From positions 1-40,406 of the forward strand of contig JAQMWT010000409.1 in assembly GCA_029834535.1 (NCBI GenBank): DNA of 40,406 bases, given 5' to 3'. Positions 30,534 through 39,721 of this stretch are shown here, one piece after another. Source of the stretch: Chrysophaeum taylorii. Taxonomy: Eukaryota > Sar > Pelagophyceae > Pelagomonadales > Pelagomonadaceae. Both the position numbers and the translations under genes were made by a program. Under the pieces are notes generated by a model. The model searched no databases. It had not been told where the DNA came from and saw only the letters and a list, made by a program, of their open reading frames with translations. The first letter of the stretch is position 1. Each line of letters begins with the position of its first letter.

Positions 30534-31029
30534 ACGTCCTCTCTCCCTTACTACCTTGGCGCGCCGCGCAAGTGAGATCATATTATTGATGCGATTGTGA
30601 CTAAGTTGCGCGTGTTTCTTGCACAGGAGGTGCGGATACACCTACTCGACGGCGACGCAAGCCGGGCCCCATTTACTATTCCTGGGCCCGGTGATTGTTC
30701 TTAATTGGACAACCCGTGAGTATCATGATTTTCTGTTGTTGATTGTTCGTTATGGTTCGTCTCGTTAGTATTTTATTGTCCGAGTCCGAAATCATGGTGC
30801 TGTGTAACAACGGATTTTTTAATAACTTCCAATACCCCCCAAATCACCCCCCCCCAAAAAAAGAAAATCCTCGATTCGCAAACCCGCATATTCGACAAAA
30901 TTTTCCCCTTATGCTTCTAGAGACACGAGTGATTTTATGAACATAAGGTCTAGGGTTTAGGAGTAGTAGGGTTAGTTCGTCTTTAAAGGTCGACTGCTAA
31001 GAGGGGGGTGTTGGTGTTAGTTCGTCTTA
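30534..31029. other. Spacer between the Fanzor block and the host-gene island
   Basis: No gene. Notable content: a GC-rich hairpin (30662-30691), C/A homopolymer tracts near 30835-30870, a telomere-like stretch (CTAGGGTTTAGG near 30950, TAGGGTTAG near 30967) and a 13-bp direct repeat GTTAGTTCGTCTT at 30971-30983 and 31016-31028. It must hold the right end of the Fanzor block and the promoter of the PRP22-like gene. Confidence 0.5.
30662..30691. other. Perfect 8-bp GC hairpin downstream of the Fanzor stop
   Basis: CCGGGCCC at 30662-30669 pairs exactly with GGGCCCGG at 30684-30691 around a 14-nt loop. It lies about 130 bp after the nuclease stop codon, where a guide-RNA scaffold or a transposon end might be. 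It could equally be an incidental palindrome. Confidence 0.45.
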
Positions 31030-31151
31030 CTTGGGGTGGTAGAAACATGATCGAGGAGTTGGACAAGCTGCGAACGATTTCGCAGGTGTGCTTGGGGTGG
31101 TAGAAACATGATCGAGGAGTTGGACAAGCTGCGAACGATTTCGCAGGTGTG
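31030..31151 (+). repeat. Exact 61-bp tandem duplication over the PRP22 start
   Basis: The 61 bases at 31030-31090 recur without change at 31091-31151. Each copy holds the same ATG and the following 42 bp. As 61 is not a multiple of three, the first ATG is out of frame with the gene. Confidence 0.95.
31047..31103 (+). CDS. Upstream ORF (18 codons) created by the duplication
   Basis: The upstream ATG reads [18 protein letters not shown] then TAG (31101-31103), four bases before the main ATG at 31108. Its first 15 residues copy the true N-terminus. If transcription starts upstream of 31047, this uORF would lower PRP22 translation or require reinitiation. If it starts between 31050 and 31107, it is irrelevant. 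Confidence 0.6.
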   Translation: MIEELDKLRTISQVCLGW

Positions 31152-34053
31152 CGGCGAGCTGGACGCGGAGTTGGGTCTGAGCGACCGGACGCTCGCGGAG
31201 TTTTTGATCCACCTGGCCAGCACGCACCCGACGGCGCGGGGATTCGCCGCGGCGTGTGCTGAGAACGGTGCCGACTTTTCGCTGAGTTTTTGCGAGCGCG
31301 TGCTGGAGGTCGTGACGAAGAAGAAGAAGAAGAAGAAGAAGGAAATGGAGTCTTCCCCGCCGCAGGAAGGGCGCGGGCGCGTGGTGCGGGCGACGAGGGA
31401 TGGCGGGGTGGTGATGCTCGAGGACGGGCGGGAGGGCACGGTGCGCGAGCGCGTCGCGGAGGGCGAAGACGTGGTGGTGCGCGTGGTGCGCGAGAGCGCG
31501 CCGGTGTCTTTCGCGATCGTGTCGAGGGTACCGAAGCGGCGACGCGAAGAGGAGGATGGGAGGACGCGGCGGCGGCGGGGGGCGCGGCTGTCGTCGCCCG
31601 AGCGGTGGGAACGTCGGCAGCTCGTGGCTTCGGGCGTGCTGCCGCCCGAGGCATACCCCGAGGAGGAGGAAGAGGAGGAGGATGTGGAGGAGGTGGAGGT
31701 GGAGGTGAACGAGTGCGCCCCGCCGTTTTTGCAGGGTCGCACGAAGGAGGCCGCCGCCGAGCCGGCGAAGATCGTGCTGAATCCCGACGGGTCGATGCAG
31801 CGCGCGGCGCTGACGCAGTCGAGCCTGGCCAAGGAGCGGCGCGAGCTCAAGCAGGCGCAGGCGAACGCTTTGATGGAGGGAATTCCGAAGGACCTGAACA
31901 GGCCCTGGGAGGATCCGATGCCGGCGTTGGGCGAGCGGCACTTCGCGCAGGAGCTGAGGTCGGCGAACTTGAGCGGGGCGTTGGCGGAAATGGACCCGTC
32001 GCGCAAGCCGCGAGCGACGCTCGGCGCGCTCTCTTTCGGAAGAAGGGATGGAAACAAGTCGATCAAGGAGCAGCGAGAGTCTTTGCCTATTTTTGGGCTC
32101 AAGGATGAGCTCGTAAAGGCCGTGCGCGAGAACCAGGTCCTGGTGGTGATCGGCGAGACGGGGAGCGGGAAGACGACGCAGATGACGCAGTACATGGCGG
32201 AGATGGGGCTGACGTCGCTGGGGATGATCGGGTGCACGCAGCCGAGGCGCGTGGCCGCCATGAGCGTCGCGAAGCGCGTGGCCGAGGAGTTCGGGTGTCC
32301 GTTGGGGCAGGAAGTGGGGTACACGATTCGGTTCGAGGACTGCACGTCGGCGTCGACACTCATCAAGTACATGACGGACGGGATGCTGATGAGAGAGTAC
32401 CTCGCCGACACGGAGCTGTCGAGGTACTGTGCCTTGATCCTCGACGAAGCGCACGAGCGCACGATTCACACCGACGTCCTGTTTGGGCTCCTGAAGGGCC
32501 TCGCGAGGCGTCGCGACGATCTCAAGTTGATCGTGACGTCGGCGACGCTCGACGCGGAGAAGTTTTCTGGATACTTTTTCGATTGCCCCATCTTCACGAT
32601 CCCGGGGCGGCTGTTTCCCGTGGAGGTGATGTATACGAAGGAACCCGAGCCCGACTATCTGGACGCCGCGCTCATAACCGTGATGCAGATCCACCTGAGC
32701 GAGCCGGCGGGCGACGTCCTCGTCTTTCTGACGGGGCAGGAGGAGATCGACGCGTGTTGCGAGATATTGCGCGCGCGAATGGAAAATCTCGGGGAGCTCG
32801 CCCCCGAGCTCGTGGTGCTCCCCGTATATTCGGCCCTGCCCGCCGAAATGCAGTCCCGGATCTTCGATCCCGCTCCGAAAGGAGCGCGGAAGTGCGTCGT
32901 CGCGACGAACATCGCCGAGGCTTCGCTCACGATCGACGGCATATACTACGTCGTCGACCCCGGATTTTGCAAGCAAAAGGCGTACAATCCAAGGTTGTCG
33001 ATGGATTCGCTCGTGGTCACCCCCATTTCCCAGGCCTCGGCCCGCCAGAGAAGCGGCCGCGCGGGCCGCACGGGACCGGGCAAGTGTTACCGCCTCTACA
33101 CGGAGGCCGCGTTCCGAACGGAGATGCTGCCGACGTCGATCCCCGAGATCCAGCGGGCCAACCTCGGGAACGTCGTGCTCCAGATGAAGGCCATGAGCAT
33201 CGACGTCCTGCGCTTCGACTTCATGGACGCCCCCAACCCCGCGACGTTGCTGGGCGCGATGCGAGCCCTCTACGCTCTGGGCGCTCTGGACGACGAGGGC
33301 CTGCTGACGCGGTTCGGCCGAAAAATGGCCGACTTTCCCCTCGAGCCCCAGTTGTCCAAGATGCTCATCACGGCCGCGGACCTCGGGTGCGCCCAGGAGA
33401 TCGTGACCGTCGTCGCGATGCTCTCGGTCGAGTCACCCTTCTACCGCCCCAAGGAAAAGCAGGCGCAGGCCGACCTCAAGCGATCAAAATTTTTTCAGCC
33501 CGAGGGCGATCACCTCGTCCTCCTCGCCGTCTACGAGGCCTGGCGCGGCACAAACTACTCGACCCCCTGGTGCTACGAAAATTTTCTCCAGGCCAGAGCG
33601 ATGCGCCGCGCCCAGGACGTCCGGAAGCAGCTCGTCGCCATTCTCGACAGATACGAGATGCCCCTCCTCTCGGCCGGCCGGGCCTTGGACCGCGTCCAGA
33701 AGGCCATCGTCTCGGGCTACTTCACCAACGCGGCCAAAAAAGACCACCACGACGGCGCCACGGCCTACAAGACCATGATCGACGCGACGCCCGTCCACGT
33801 TCACCCGAGCTCGGCCCTCTTCAACAAAAATCCGCCCTGGGTTATTTACCACGAACTCGTCCTCACCACCAAGGAGTACATGCGCCAGATCATGGCGATC
33901 GATCCCAGGTGGCTCCTTCAGCTCGCCCCCCGCTTCTACAAGACTGCCGACCTCGGCAAGCTCTCCAAGGCCAAGCGCGCCGAGAAAATCGAGCCCCTAT
34001 ACGACCGCTTCAACCCCCCGGGCTCCTGGCGCCTCTCGAAACGACGGGGCTAA
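31108..34053 (+). CDS. PRP22: DEAH-box pre-mRNA splicing helicase, PRP22/DHX8 type
   Basis: PRP22/DHX8 is the spliceosomal RNA helicase that proofreads the second splicing step and releases mRNA. The 981-residue product is intronless and intact. The N-terminal helix ([20 protein letters not shown]) matches the DHX8 N-terminus. A Lys run (71-78) precedes an S1 RNA-binding domain (about 88-141), the feature separating PRP22 from PRP2 and PRP16. The conserved linker follows: [44 protein letters not shown]. Helicase motifs: GETGSGKT (349), DEAH (446), SAT, TNIAEAS (600), [12 protein letters not shown] (647). The winged-helix/ratchet and OB-fold parts end with [15 protein letters not shown] and [15 protein letters not shown]. 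It is shorter than animal or yeast orthologues (about 1150-1220), mainly at the N-terminus. The ATG at 31108 was chosen because the upstream copy is out of frame. Confidence 0.96.
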   Translation: MIEELDKLRTISQVCGELDAELGLSDRTLAEFLIHLASTHPTARGFAAACAENGADFSLSFCERVLEVVTKKKKKKKKEMESSPPQEGRGRVVRATRDGGVVMLEDGREGTVRERVAEGEDVVVRVVRESAPVSFAIVSRVPKRRREEEDGRTRRRRGARLSSPERWERRQLVASGVLPPEAYPEEEEEEEDVEEVEVEVNECAPPFLQGRTKEAAAEPAKIVLNPDGSMQRAALTQSSLAKERRELKQAQANALMEGIPKDLNRPWEDPMPALGERHFAQELRSANLSGALAEMDPSRKPRATLGALSFGRRDGNKSIKEQRESLPIFGLKDELVKAVRENQVLVVIGETGSGKTTQMTQYMAEMGLTSLGMIGCTQPRRVAAMSVAKRVAEEFGCPLGQEVGYTIRFEDCTSASTLIKYMTDGMLMREYLADTELSRYCALILDEAHERTIHTDVLFGLLKGLARRRDDLKLIVTSATLDAEKFSGYFFDCPIFTIPGRLFPVEVMYTKEPEPDYLDAALITVMQIHLSEPAGDVLVFLTGQEEIDACCEILRARMENLGELAPELVVLPVYSALPAEMQSRIFDPAPKGARKCVVATNIAEASLTIDGIYYVVDPGFCKQKAYNPRLSMDSLVVTPISQASARQRSGRAGRTGPGKCYRLYTEAAFRTEMLPTSIPEIQRANLGNVVLQMKAMSIDVLRFDFMDAPNPATLLGAMRALYALGALDDEGLLTRFGRKMADFPLEPQLSKMLITAADLGCAQEIVTVVAMLSVESPFYRPKEKQAQADLKRSKFFQPEGDHLVLLAVYEAWRGTNYSTPWCYENFLQARAMRRAQDVRKQLVAILDRYEMPLLSAGRALDRVQKAIVSGYFTNAAKKDHHDGATAYKTMIDATPVHVHPSSALFNKNPPWVIYHELVLTTKEYMRQIMAIDPRWLLQLAPRFYKTADLGKLSKAKRAEKIEPLYDRFNPPGSWRLSKRRG

Positions 34054-34074
34054 GAGGAGGCCGCTCATAACTAA

Positions 34075-34683
34075 CTATATCTCGCCGTAAATCGGGTGGT
34101 ACCTCTTTCTTCGTTGTTGTTCTTCTGCTTCTTTTTTTTGGCGTTTCTTCCGCGCCGCCGGCGCCGCAGCCGCGCTAAACACCTTCTCCTTCGACGTCGT
34201 TCTCTTCCCGTTGCTACGGACCGTCCGCGTCACCGTCCTTCCGTCGACCGTGGTGGTCGTCGTGTGTACAAACGAGGACGCGCTCCCTCCGAAGGCTCCT
34301 CCCCCAAAAAAATCCTCGAAGTGAGAGCCAAACGGATTCGTCGATCCAAAAAATTCTTTGAATACGTCGTCCGCGCTCCGGAAGTCCGCAGGTCTTGCCG
34401 TCCTCCTCTGCCCACGGCCCCCGGCGTCGTACTCGCGCCGCCGCTTCTCGTCGCTCAGCACTTCGTACGCTTCGGCGACCTTCCGGAACTCATCGGCGGC
34501 ATCTGGATTCTCCGGATTCTTGTCGGGGTGCCACTTGAGCGCGAGCCGTCGGTATGCGCTCTTTATCTCCTTCGAACTCGCGCTCTTCGGGATCTCCAAT
34601 ATTTCGTAGTACGTTTTCGCTTTCTTCCTGCCCGACACCAACGCCGCCAGGCCAGCAACCAAAAGAACTCTCCGCAACGACAT
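34075..34683 (-). CDS. DnaJ-domain (HSP40) protein, probably secretory pathway
   Basis: J-proteins stimulate HSP70 ATPase. The 202-residue product starts with a basic-hydrophobic segment ([18 protein letters not shown]) that looks like a signal peptide or anchor, suggesting an ER location. The J-domain spans about 24-88 with [20 protein letters not shown] and the HPD motif at 52-54 (KWHPDKNP). A Gly/Phe region follows ([18 protein letters not shown], about 113-137), with a Thr-rich strand ([18 protein letters not shown]) resembling DNAJB6-like proteins and a Lys/Arg-rich tail. There is no zinc-finger domain. It is intronless and convergent with the PRP22 gene, 21 bp from stop to stop, so the two 3' UTRs must overlap. 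The upstream side on the minus strand is the (CTTT)n microsatellite, which would fall in its promoter or 5' UTR. Confidence 0.93.
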   Translation of the reverse strand: MSLRRVLLVAGLAALVSGRKKAKTYYEILEIPKSASSKEIKSAYRRLALKWHPDKNPENPDAADEFRKVAEAYEVLSDEKRRREYDAGGRGQRRTARPADFRSADDVFKEFFGSTNPFGSHFEDFFGGGAFGGSASSFVHTTTTTVDGRTVTRTVRSNGKRTTSKEKVFSAAAAPAARKKRQKKEAEEQQRRKRYHPIYGEI

Positions 34684-34745
34684 GCTTCGGATAATATTAT
34701 GTTATTACCCCCTTGAATCTTACCCCTCCTTCGACACGCTTCTTA

Positions 34746-34921
<176 letters not shown>

Positions 34922-34946
34922 AAGTCCCCCTCCCTTCTCCTAACTA

Positions 34947-37900
34947 CTAATCGACAGATGTTTCGGTAACTCCTTTCCCAACATCTCTGGAGGTCAAGTT
35001 GCACAGAGCGGAGTGTACGCAGGGTGGCGACGCGACACACATCGACGACGACCATTCCGCGTAGGGTAAATAAGATTCGATCAACCGTAAGGTTGTAACA
35101 TAGCGACCACACAATGTGTGCTGCACCACAGGAATATTCGGAAAGTTCTTGTGGTGGATCTGGTTGGCGGTGTCCGACGCATCGAGTGCTAGCACGACTC
35201 GAAACGACGTCCCACACGTTTCGTTGGCTCGTTGGAGACCTAAAGTACTGCCTCCGGCTCCACTGAACAGCATCACCACCTTGCGATAAGTGATTGGAAG
35301 CCATTGAACCTTTTCATATCGGCGGCGGATCTCCGCTTCGGTGATCGCGCGGCATTTCTTTTCATCTTCTTCCGACCTTCGAGCGAAATCGTCGCTGCCT
35401 TCAGGTCGTTTGAGGGTGGACTTGTTCGTCATAGCGGTCGTAGCGTCCTTTTGCACCGTGCTCAGCAGCATCGGCGGGGGAGATTCGTCGCATCGCGTCA
35501 AGTGACTAATGACAGAAACGGTGAAAGAAAGGTTCCCCTTGTCGTATCCTTCTTCAGATTCTTTCGTAAGTTCGTTGATCGTAGAGACGTTCAACTCATC
35601 TTCGTACCTAACGATATCACCAATCGCAAGGATTTCGCCTTGAGTGACGACCGTCGGCACTTCTTCCGTGGCAGTAACCGCCACCCGAGCAGCGGACCGG
35701 TTGCGCTCTTCGCAAGAAGAACACATTCCTTCGACAACTCCCAACTGCTCGTTCTCAGCAAACGTAGCGACGAAAACCTGTCCTCTTTCCATAGGTTTCG
35801 ACAAAATAACCGGTAGATTGTACGTTCGACCGGGCTCGATTTGAAGCGTGCGCGCAGCATAAGCGATTACTTCTCGCGCGTCTTCTCCCGGAGCTGGGGA
35901 GAATTTGGTCGTAGCATGTCCCCGCGTAGCCAAGGCTACCTTACGTTCCGGCGGCGGGCTTCGGAGATCTTTAATCGTGCTCAAACGAGCGTAAACTCGA
36001 GTCTTGACCAGGTCGAGACTCTGCCGAAAGGCATCGTGTTGATGATTGTAAATCGGTACGGTTATCGGATTTCGATCGTAAATAGACCGAAAGGTCACGA
36101 TTGGTGCATCGACCCGTTCATCCTTAACTTTAATCTTTTTGCGCCCGTAGACGACTTGGGTTCGACAAAAACAGATCCGATCATGGGGAAAATCCACGAT
36201 GGCTCCTAAAACTCGTATATCGCGCCCTCCCAACAGGAACAGATAATTCGTATCGGCTACAATAGCAACAATGGGGGCAGCGAAGTCGTCGGCGAAAGCG
36301 ACCCGAAGGGTGATCCAACGATGGATCGTCGTCGTATTCAACCCTGATCCGTACAGCTTGCGCTTAATCGGAAGTTCGCCTTCATCGAAAATCAACTGAT
36401 CTTTGGTCAACCTTTTGACCATTTCTCGGCAAATATAAGAAACATCTGCCATTCCATCGACACCAATGGTCGTCGAGAATTTCGGTCCGTCACGATTCCT
36501 GTAGATGTGACAGGCTATAAACGTTAAAGTACCCGTATCTAAACAACTGAGGGTAATCAAATCATCTTCGATCGTCTTGCCATCTCGCGGCGTCAACGAA
36601 GTGTGAGCACATCGGGCTCTGAATCGCTCATCTCCGGGGTTGGGCATCGATACCGCGGCTTGAGCTTTCGTATTATCTGTTGTTGGCGTCTTCGCCATAA
36701 TGCTCGCGGAAGCCTCTTTATCTGGCGGCTTCCGCTCTTCCTCCAATACAATCTCCGAGGGAATAAACGCTGGTAGGGGATCCTGATCTTCGTAATCCTT
36801 GGAAGCAAACAACCCCTCCCATAAATCATTCATTTCGTCGTTCCAGAATGCATCTGTAAATTCATTCGTCGCCTGCTGATCCTCATCAGCATCGGCGATC
36901 GGTTCCGTGTCAGCTGCGGCTTTGAGTCTGCAGCTGCGCGGTTGTTCTGGTGGCTTCTTCAGCAAGAAATTCTGAGCTTTCGTCCACCAATCCTGCAGGT
37001 TCCACGTCTGCTCGTCTTTGTCACACTTGAGAACGCTGCTATTCTTCTTCATAAATCTATCCTTTTCTTCCGGCGGCGCATCCGTGTCTCGATCCGTAGT
37101 AATCGAAACCGTTTCGGGGGGGTCCGCAGGAAAAGATGGCGTCGTCCCCGACGTCAACTCTGTCGTAAAATCGTCGTCTGCAATACTCGCGCTTGTCATC
37201 GTCTCGTCAGTCGAATGCGCGCACGAGCTATCACTGCAGAAATTCATATCTGGCTCACAGCCAGTTCGGTCGCCAGCGGTCGTCTCTGGAGGGTCCAAAG
37301 ATAAGCCGATGGCATCGAGGGCTTCCTCGTCAAAAATAAACGGTGGGTCGTCCGTGGACGACTTGTCAAATAACGTTAACGCGGACACTGGTTCAAAAAG
37401 TGTAGCTTCTTCATCTTCCGAATCTGAATCGCCTTCCCAGTATCGTGTAGCTTCAAGTTCCTCGCTCGAATCTTCGAGCTCATCGCTCGACATCTGCTCA
37501 TAAATCTGTGCCAAAGACCGACGATTGGTCAGCACGTCGTTGGGTGGCTCGTCCATCGGTGGGCGAGCAAGATCTTCGAATGCGGCCGCGGCAAGGGCGT
37601 CGGCTGCGTCGTCGGTGCGGGTGTCCATGTTCGGGTACACCGTCACTCCTAATGGTAACTGTTGACCGCAAGGGGTCGTAAATGCGAACGTTGCAGACGA
37701 CTGTCCCGAGTCTTCTCGGTAACGACCATCGTCCGAATCTCGATCGCGAGATCTTCGTCGCCGGCGGCGGCGTGAATGTCTGCTAGAGCTCCTGCTATCT
37801 TTCCGTCGGCGCTGGCACGAACTGCTACGGCTCTTGTCGTGGCGTCGGGGGCTCCGGCTATCTCGACGGCCCGTTCGTGTCGAAGACGATCGGCCGTGTC

Positions 37901-38246
37901 CATCTGTTAAGTGCTGCACGGTATCCATAACCGTGGTTAGCTGCGTGCCCATATCATTGAGTCTGCTCTGAATATCGTAAGCAGCGCTCGAACCGAGGGT
38001 GGCATTAGAACTGCCGCCGTCACGCGAGTGATTATCTTTCCTTTGTCGGCTCTCCCATCGTCCTCGCGAAATGGGCTTTCTGCCGTCGCTGATGTATTTG
38101 TACATCGCTACATAATAGTCGTCGGGCTCGCGGTTGCAAATGACGCGGTTCCCGTGTTCATCCTTGTCGTGGGTCGCTAAGAAAAACCCACAGTCCTTGC
38201 ACGTCTTCTCAAACCACTTTTCGGATTTTCTTCGAGGCGTAAGGCG
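34947..38246 (-). CDS. Pol N-terminal part: retropepsin and truncated C5-cytosine methyltransferase
   Basis: The frame opens after a TGA at 38249-38247 and overlaps the end of gag by about 70 nt in the -1 frame. Order on the minus strand: a Cys/His cluster (CKDCGFFLATHD...HGNRVIC, about 38210-38145); an RS-rich basic region (about 37860-37740) resembling SR-protein tails; a long acidic region; a retropepsin-like domain with VDGMADVSYI (36470-36435, in place of DTGA) and LLGGRDIRVLGAIVDF near 36210; an unrecognised linker; then methyltransferase motif I MLFSGAGGSTLGLQRA (35279-35226), VVLALDAS, and motif IV VASPPC with the catalytic Pro-Cys (about 35035-35019). The frame ends soon after, at 34947, so motifs VI-X and the target-recognition domain are missing and the enzyme should be inactive. 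Confidence 0.85.
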   Translation of the reverse strand, partial: RLTPRRKSEKWFEKTCKDCGFFLATHDKDEHGNRVICNREPDDYYVAMYKYISDGRKPISRGRWESRQRKDNHSRDGGSSNATLGSSAAYDIQSRLNDMGTQLTTVMDTVQHLTDGHGRSSSTRTGRRDSRSPRRHDKSRSSSCQRRRKDSRSSSRHSRRRRRRRSRDRDSDDGRYREDSGQSSATFAFTTPCGQQLPLGVTVYPNMDTRTDDAADALAAAAFEDLARPPMDEPPNDVLTNRRSLAQIYEQMSSDELEDSSEELEATRYWEGDSDSEDEEATLFEPVSALTLFDKSSTDDPPFIFDEEALDAIGLSLDPPETTAGDRTGCEPDMNFCSDSSCAHSTDETMTSASIADDDFTTELTSGTTPSFPADPPETVSITTDRDTDAPPEEKDRFMKKNSSVLKCDKDEQTWNLQDWWTKAQNFLLKKPPEQPRSCRLKAAADTEPIADADEDQQATNEFTDAFWNDEMNDLWEGLFASKDYEDQDPLPAFIPSEIVLEEERKPPDKEASASIMAKTPTTDNTKAQAAVSMPNPGDERFRARCAHTSLTPRDGKTIEDDLITLSCLDTGTLTFIACHIYRNRDGPKFSTTIGVDGMADVSYICREMVKRLTKDQLIFDEGELPIKRKLYGSGLNTTTIHRWITLRVAFADDFAAPIVAIVADTNYLFLLGGRDIRVLGAIVDFPHDRICFCRTQVVYGRKKIKVKDERVDAPIVTFRSIYDRNPITVPIYNHQHDAFRQSLDLVKTRVYARLSTIKDLRSPPPERKVALATRGHATTKFSPAPGEDAREVIAYAARTLQIEPGRTYNLPVILSKPMERGQVFVATFAENEQLGVVEGMCSSCEERNRSAARVAVTATEEVPTVVTQGEILAIGDIVRYEDELNVSTINELTKESEEGYDKGNLSFTVSVISHLTRCDESPPPMLLSTVQKDATTAMTNKSTLKRPEGSDDFARRSEEDEKKCRAITEAEIRRRYEKVQWLPITYRKVVMLFSGAGGSTLGLQRANETCGTSFRVVLALDASDTANQIHHKNFPNIPVVQHTLCGRYVTTLRLIESYLPYAEWSSSMCVASPPCVHSALCNLTSRDVGKGVTETSVD

Positions 38247-39721
38247 TCATATTTCGTCGTTTTATCTTTCATTCCCGAGACGAGAGCTCGTCCTCCGCGT
38301 CCAGGCGGCGGCTTCTGCGGCTTCCCGCTCGAGGGGTTCATCGAGTTTCGGCTGTTCTTCTCCGCCATGGCTGTTGCGAAGTCGTTTTCGAGCCGCGTAA
38401 TCAGCGACAACGTAGACGTAAACGTCTCATACGTCGTCGGGTGTCCGCTGCGCATCGTTCGCACGCGGGATTTCAATTCGCTGGACTCCAGTCCACGTAT
38501 CAAGTAAGAGATGATCTCCACGTCGTTGAGATCTCGGTTGGCCACGGAACAGTATGCCATGGCTTCTTTCTGAAATTTAGTGCAATACGTACGCACGTGA
38601 CGTTCTCCAGAACGTTTCGGAACGGTCGCCTGGGTCGTGCATTGTAACTTTCGTAATGATTCCTCTGCCGTCACCGGCAGCGGACAACTTTCTCGGAAAT
38701 ATTTCAAAATCTTGAGGCAATACTTCTCGTTCAATCGTCGTATCCGTCGTACAACGGAACCGTACTCCTCATCGTCGATATCCCGACGTAAATAAAAAGA
38801 CGCTGGGTGATTGAGGTCTTTACACAGGTCTTCATACTTCTTTAAGTGTTCTCGAAAAATCGGTGCGACCGTGTCGCGTAGGGTCGCGGGAAGCAGATAT
38901 CGTAGTTTCTCCATGCTGAAATGGTCTTCGGCTAACGTAGTCATCACCGCGCCCGCATCTAAATCGAACTGGTCCTGGTCACGTCCATCGAGAACCAGTT
39001 TAAAAGTTTCGGTTTTTAATCCAGAGGTTGATCGCCGCTCCTTGTAGCGATCGTGTTTAGCTAACGCGCCCGCGAGTCGATCCGTAAAACCCATCAAGAA
39101 CTCCTGGGTGTCGATCTTTCCGGCGCCACGCGTCTCCTCCTTTTCTTCTTCATCATCGTCTTCATAGCGCGGCTTCCTAGCTTTCGCGCGTGATCGTGTA
39201 GTCGGCGGCTCTTCCTCAGCTCGGGACTCCGGACTGCTCGCTCGCCTTGATCGACTCGGCGTACGTAACTCGTTTCTTTCACGGGTCAACGAGCTTACTT
39301 GCTCTTGGAAGGCGTCTGCTCGAGCGTTGGCCTGACGCAGTTGCTCTATTAGTTCTTCTTTCTCCTTCCGTTGTAGCCGTTCTTTTCGTTCGTTATCTTC
39401 CCCTAATAGTTTTAAAAGTTGTTCTTGCTCGCGTTCGTTCTCTACGCGTAATTCCTGCAAGAGAGCCTCATAGAACTCTTTCATTATCGTTGGGTCCTGG
39501 GGTACTGCACGCGTTGACGGAGCTGTCGATCGTCCTCCCGTCGGTCTCTCCGTGGGCTTGCCGTCGTTGTAGTCTAGCTCTTCTTCCTCGTCAACTTCTG
39601 TATCGTGCTCTTCTTCATCATCATCATTATCATCATCGTCATTCCGCTCGTTCGTCTCATCCTGACGGCTTGGCGGTTCTTCATATCGTAGCTGCTCGGC
39701 GGCAGCATCATCGTCTTCCAT
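38177..39721 (-). CDS. Gag-like protein of the methyltransferase retroelement
   Basis: A 514-residue product from the ATG at 39721. The N-terminus is very acidic (DDDDNDDDEEEHD). A coiled coil follows (ENEREQEQLLKLLGEDNERK, EELIEQLRQANARADAFQEQ), then an RS/basic stretch and a globular helical region of about 230 residues (FKLVLDGRDQDQFDLD, LPATLRDTVAPIFREHLKKY, YCTKFQKEAMAYC, LIRGLESSELKSRV), which has the look of a Ty3-type retrotransposon capsid. The end is Pro/Lys-rich. The following frame overlaps it in -1, so pol is probably made by frameshifting. Confidence 0.75.
   Translation of the reverse strand: MEDDDAAAEQLRYEEPPSRQDETNERNDDDDNDDDEEEHDTEVDEEEELDYNDGKPTERPTGGRSTAPSTRAVPQDPTIMKEFYEALLQELRVENEREQEQLLKLLGEDNERKERLQRKEKEELIEQLRQANARADAFQEQVSSLTRERNELRTPSRSRRASSPESRAEEEPPTTRSRAKARKPRYEDDDEEEKEETRGAGKIDTQEFLMGFTDRLAGALAKHDRYKERRSTSGLKTETFKLVLDGRDQDQFDLDAGAVMTTLAEDHFSMEKLRYLLPATLRDTVAPIFREHLKKYEDLCKDLNHPASFYLRRDIDDEEYGSVVRRIRRLNEKYCLKILKYFRESCPLPVTAEESLRKLQCTTQATVPKRSGERHVRTYCTKFQKEAMAYCSVANRDLNDVEIISYLIRGLESSELKSRVRTMRSGHPTTYETFTSTLSLITRLENDFATAMAEKNSRNSMNPSSGKPQKPPPGRGGRALVSGMKDKTTKYDALRLEENPKSGLRRRARTVGFS

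Noticed and set aside
31017..32976. Long minus-strand open frames (up to 649 codons) opposite the PRP22-like gene, and a 612-codon plus-strand frame at 32232-34070
   Set aside because: They are GC-rich antisense or out-of-frame shadows of a fully conserved helicase, with Arg/Pro/Ser-biased sequence and no domains.
35304..36209. Plus-strand frames opposite the retroelement pol region
   Set aside because: No domains; the minus strand carries clear retropepsin and methyltransferase motifs across the same bases.
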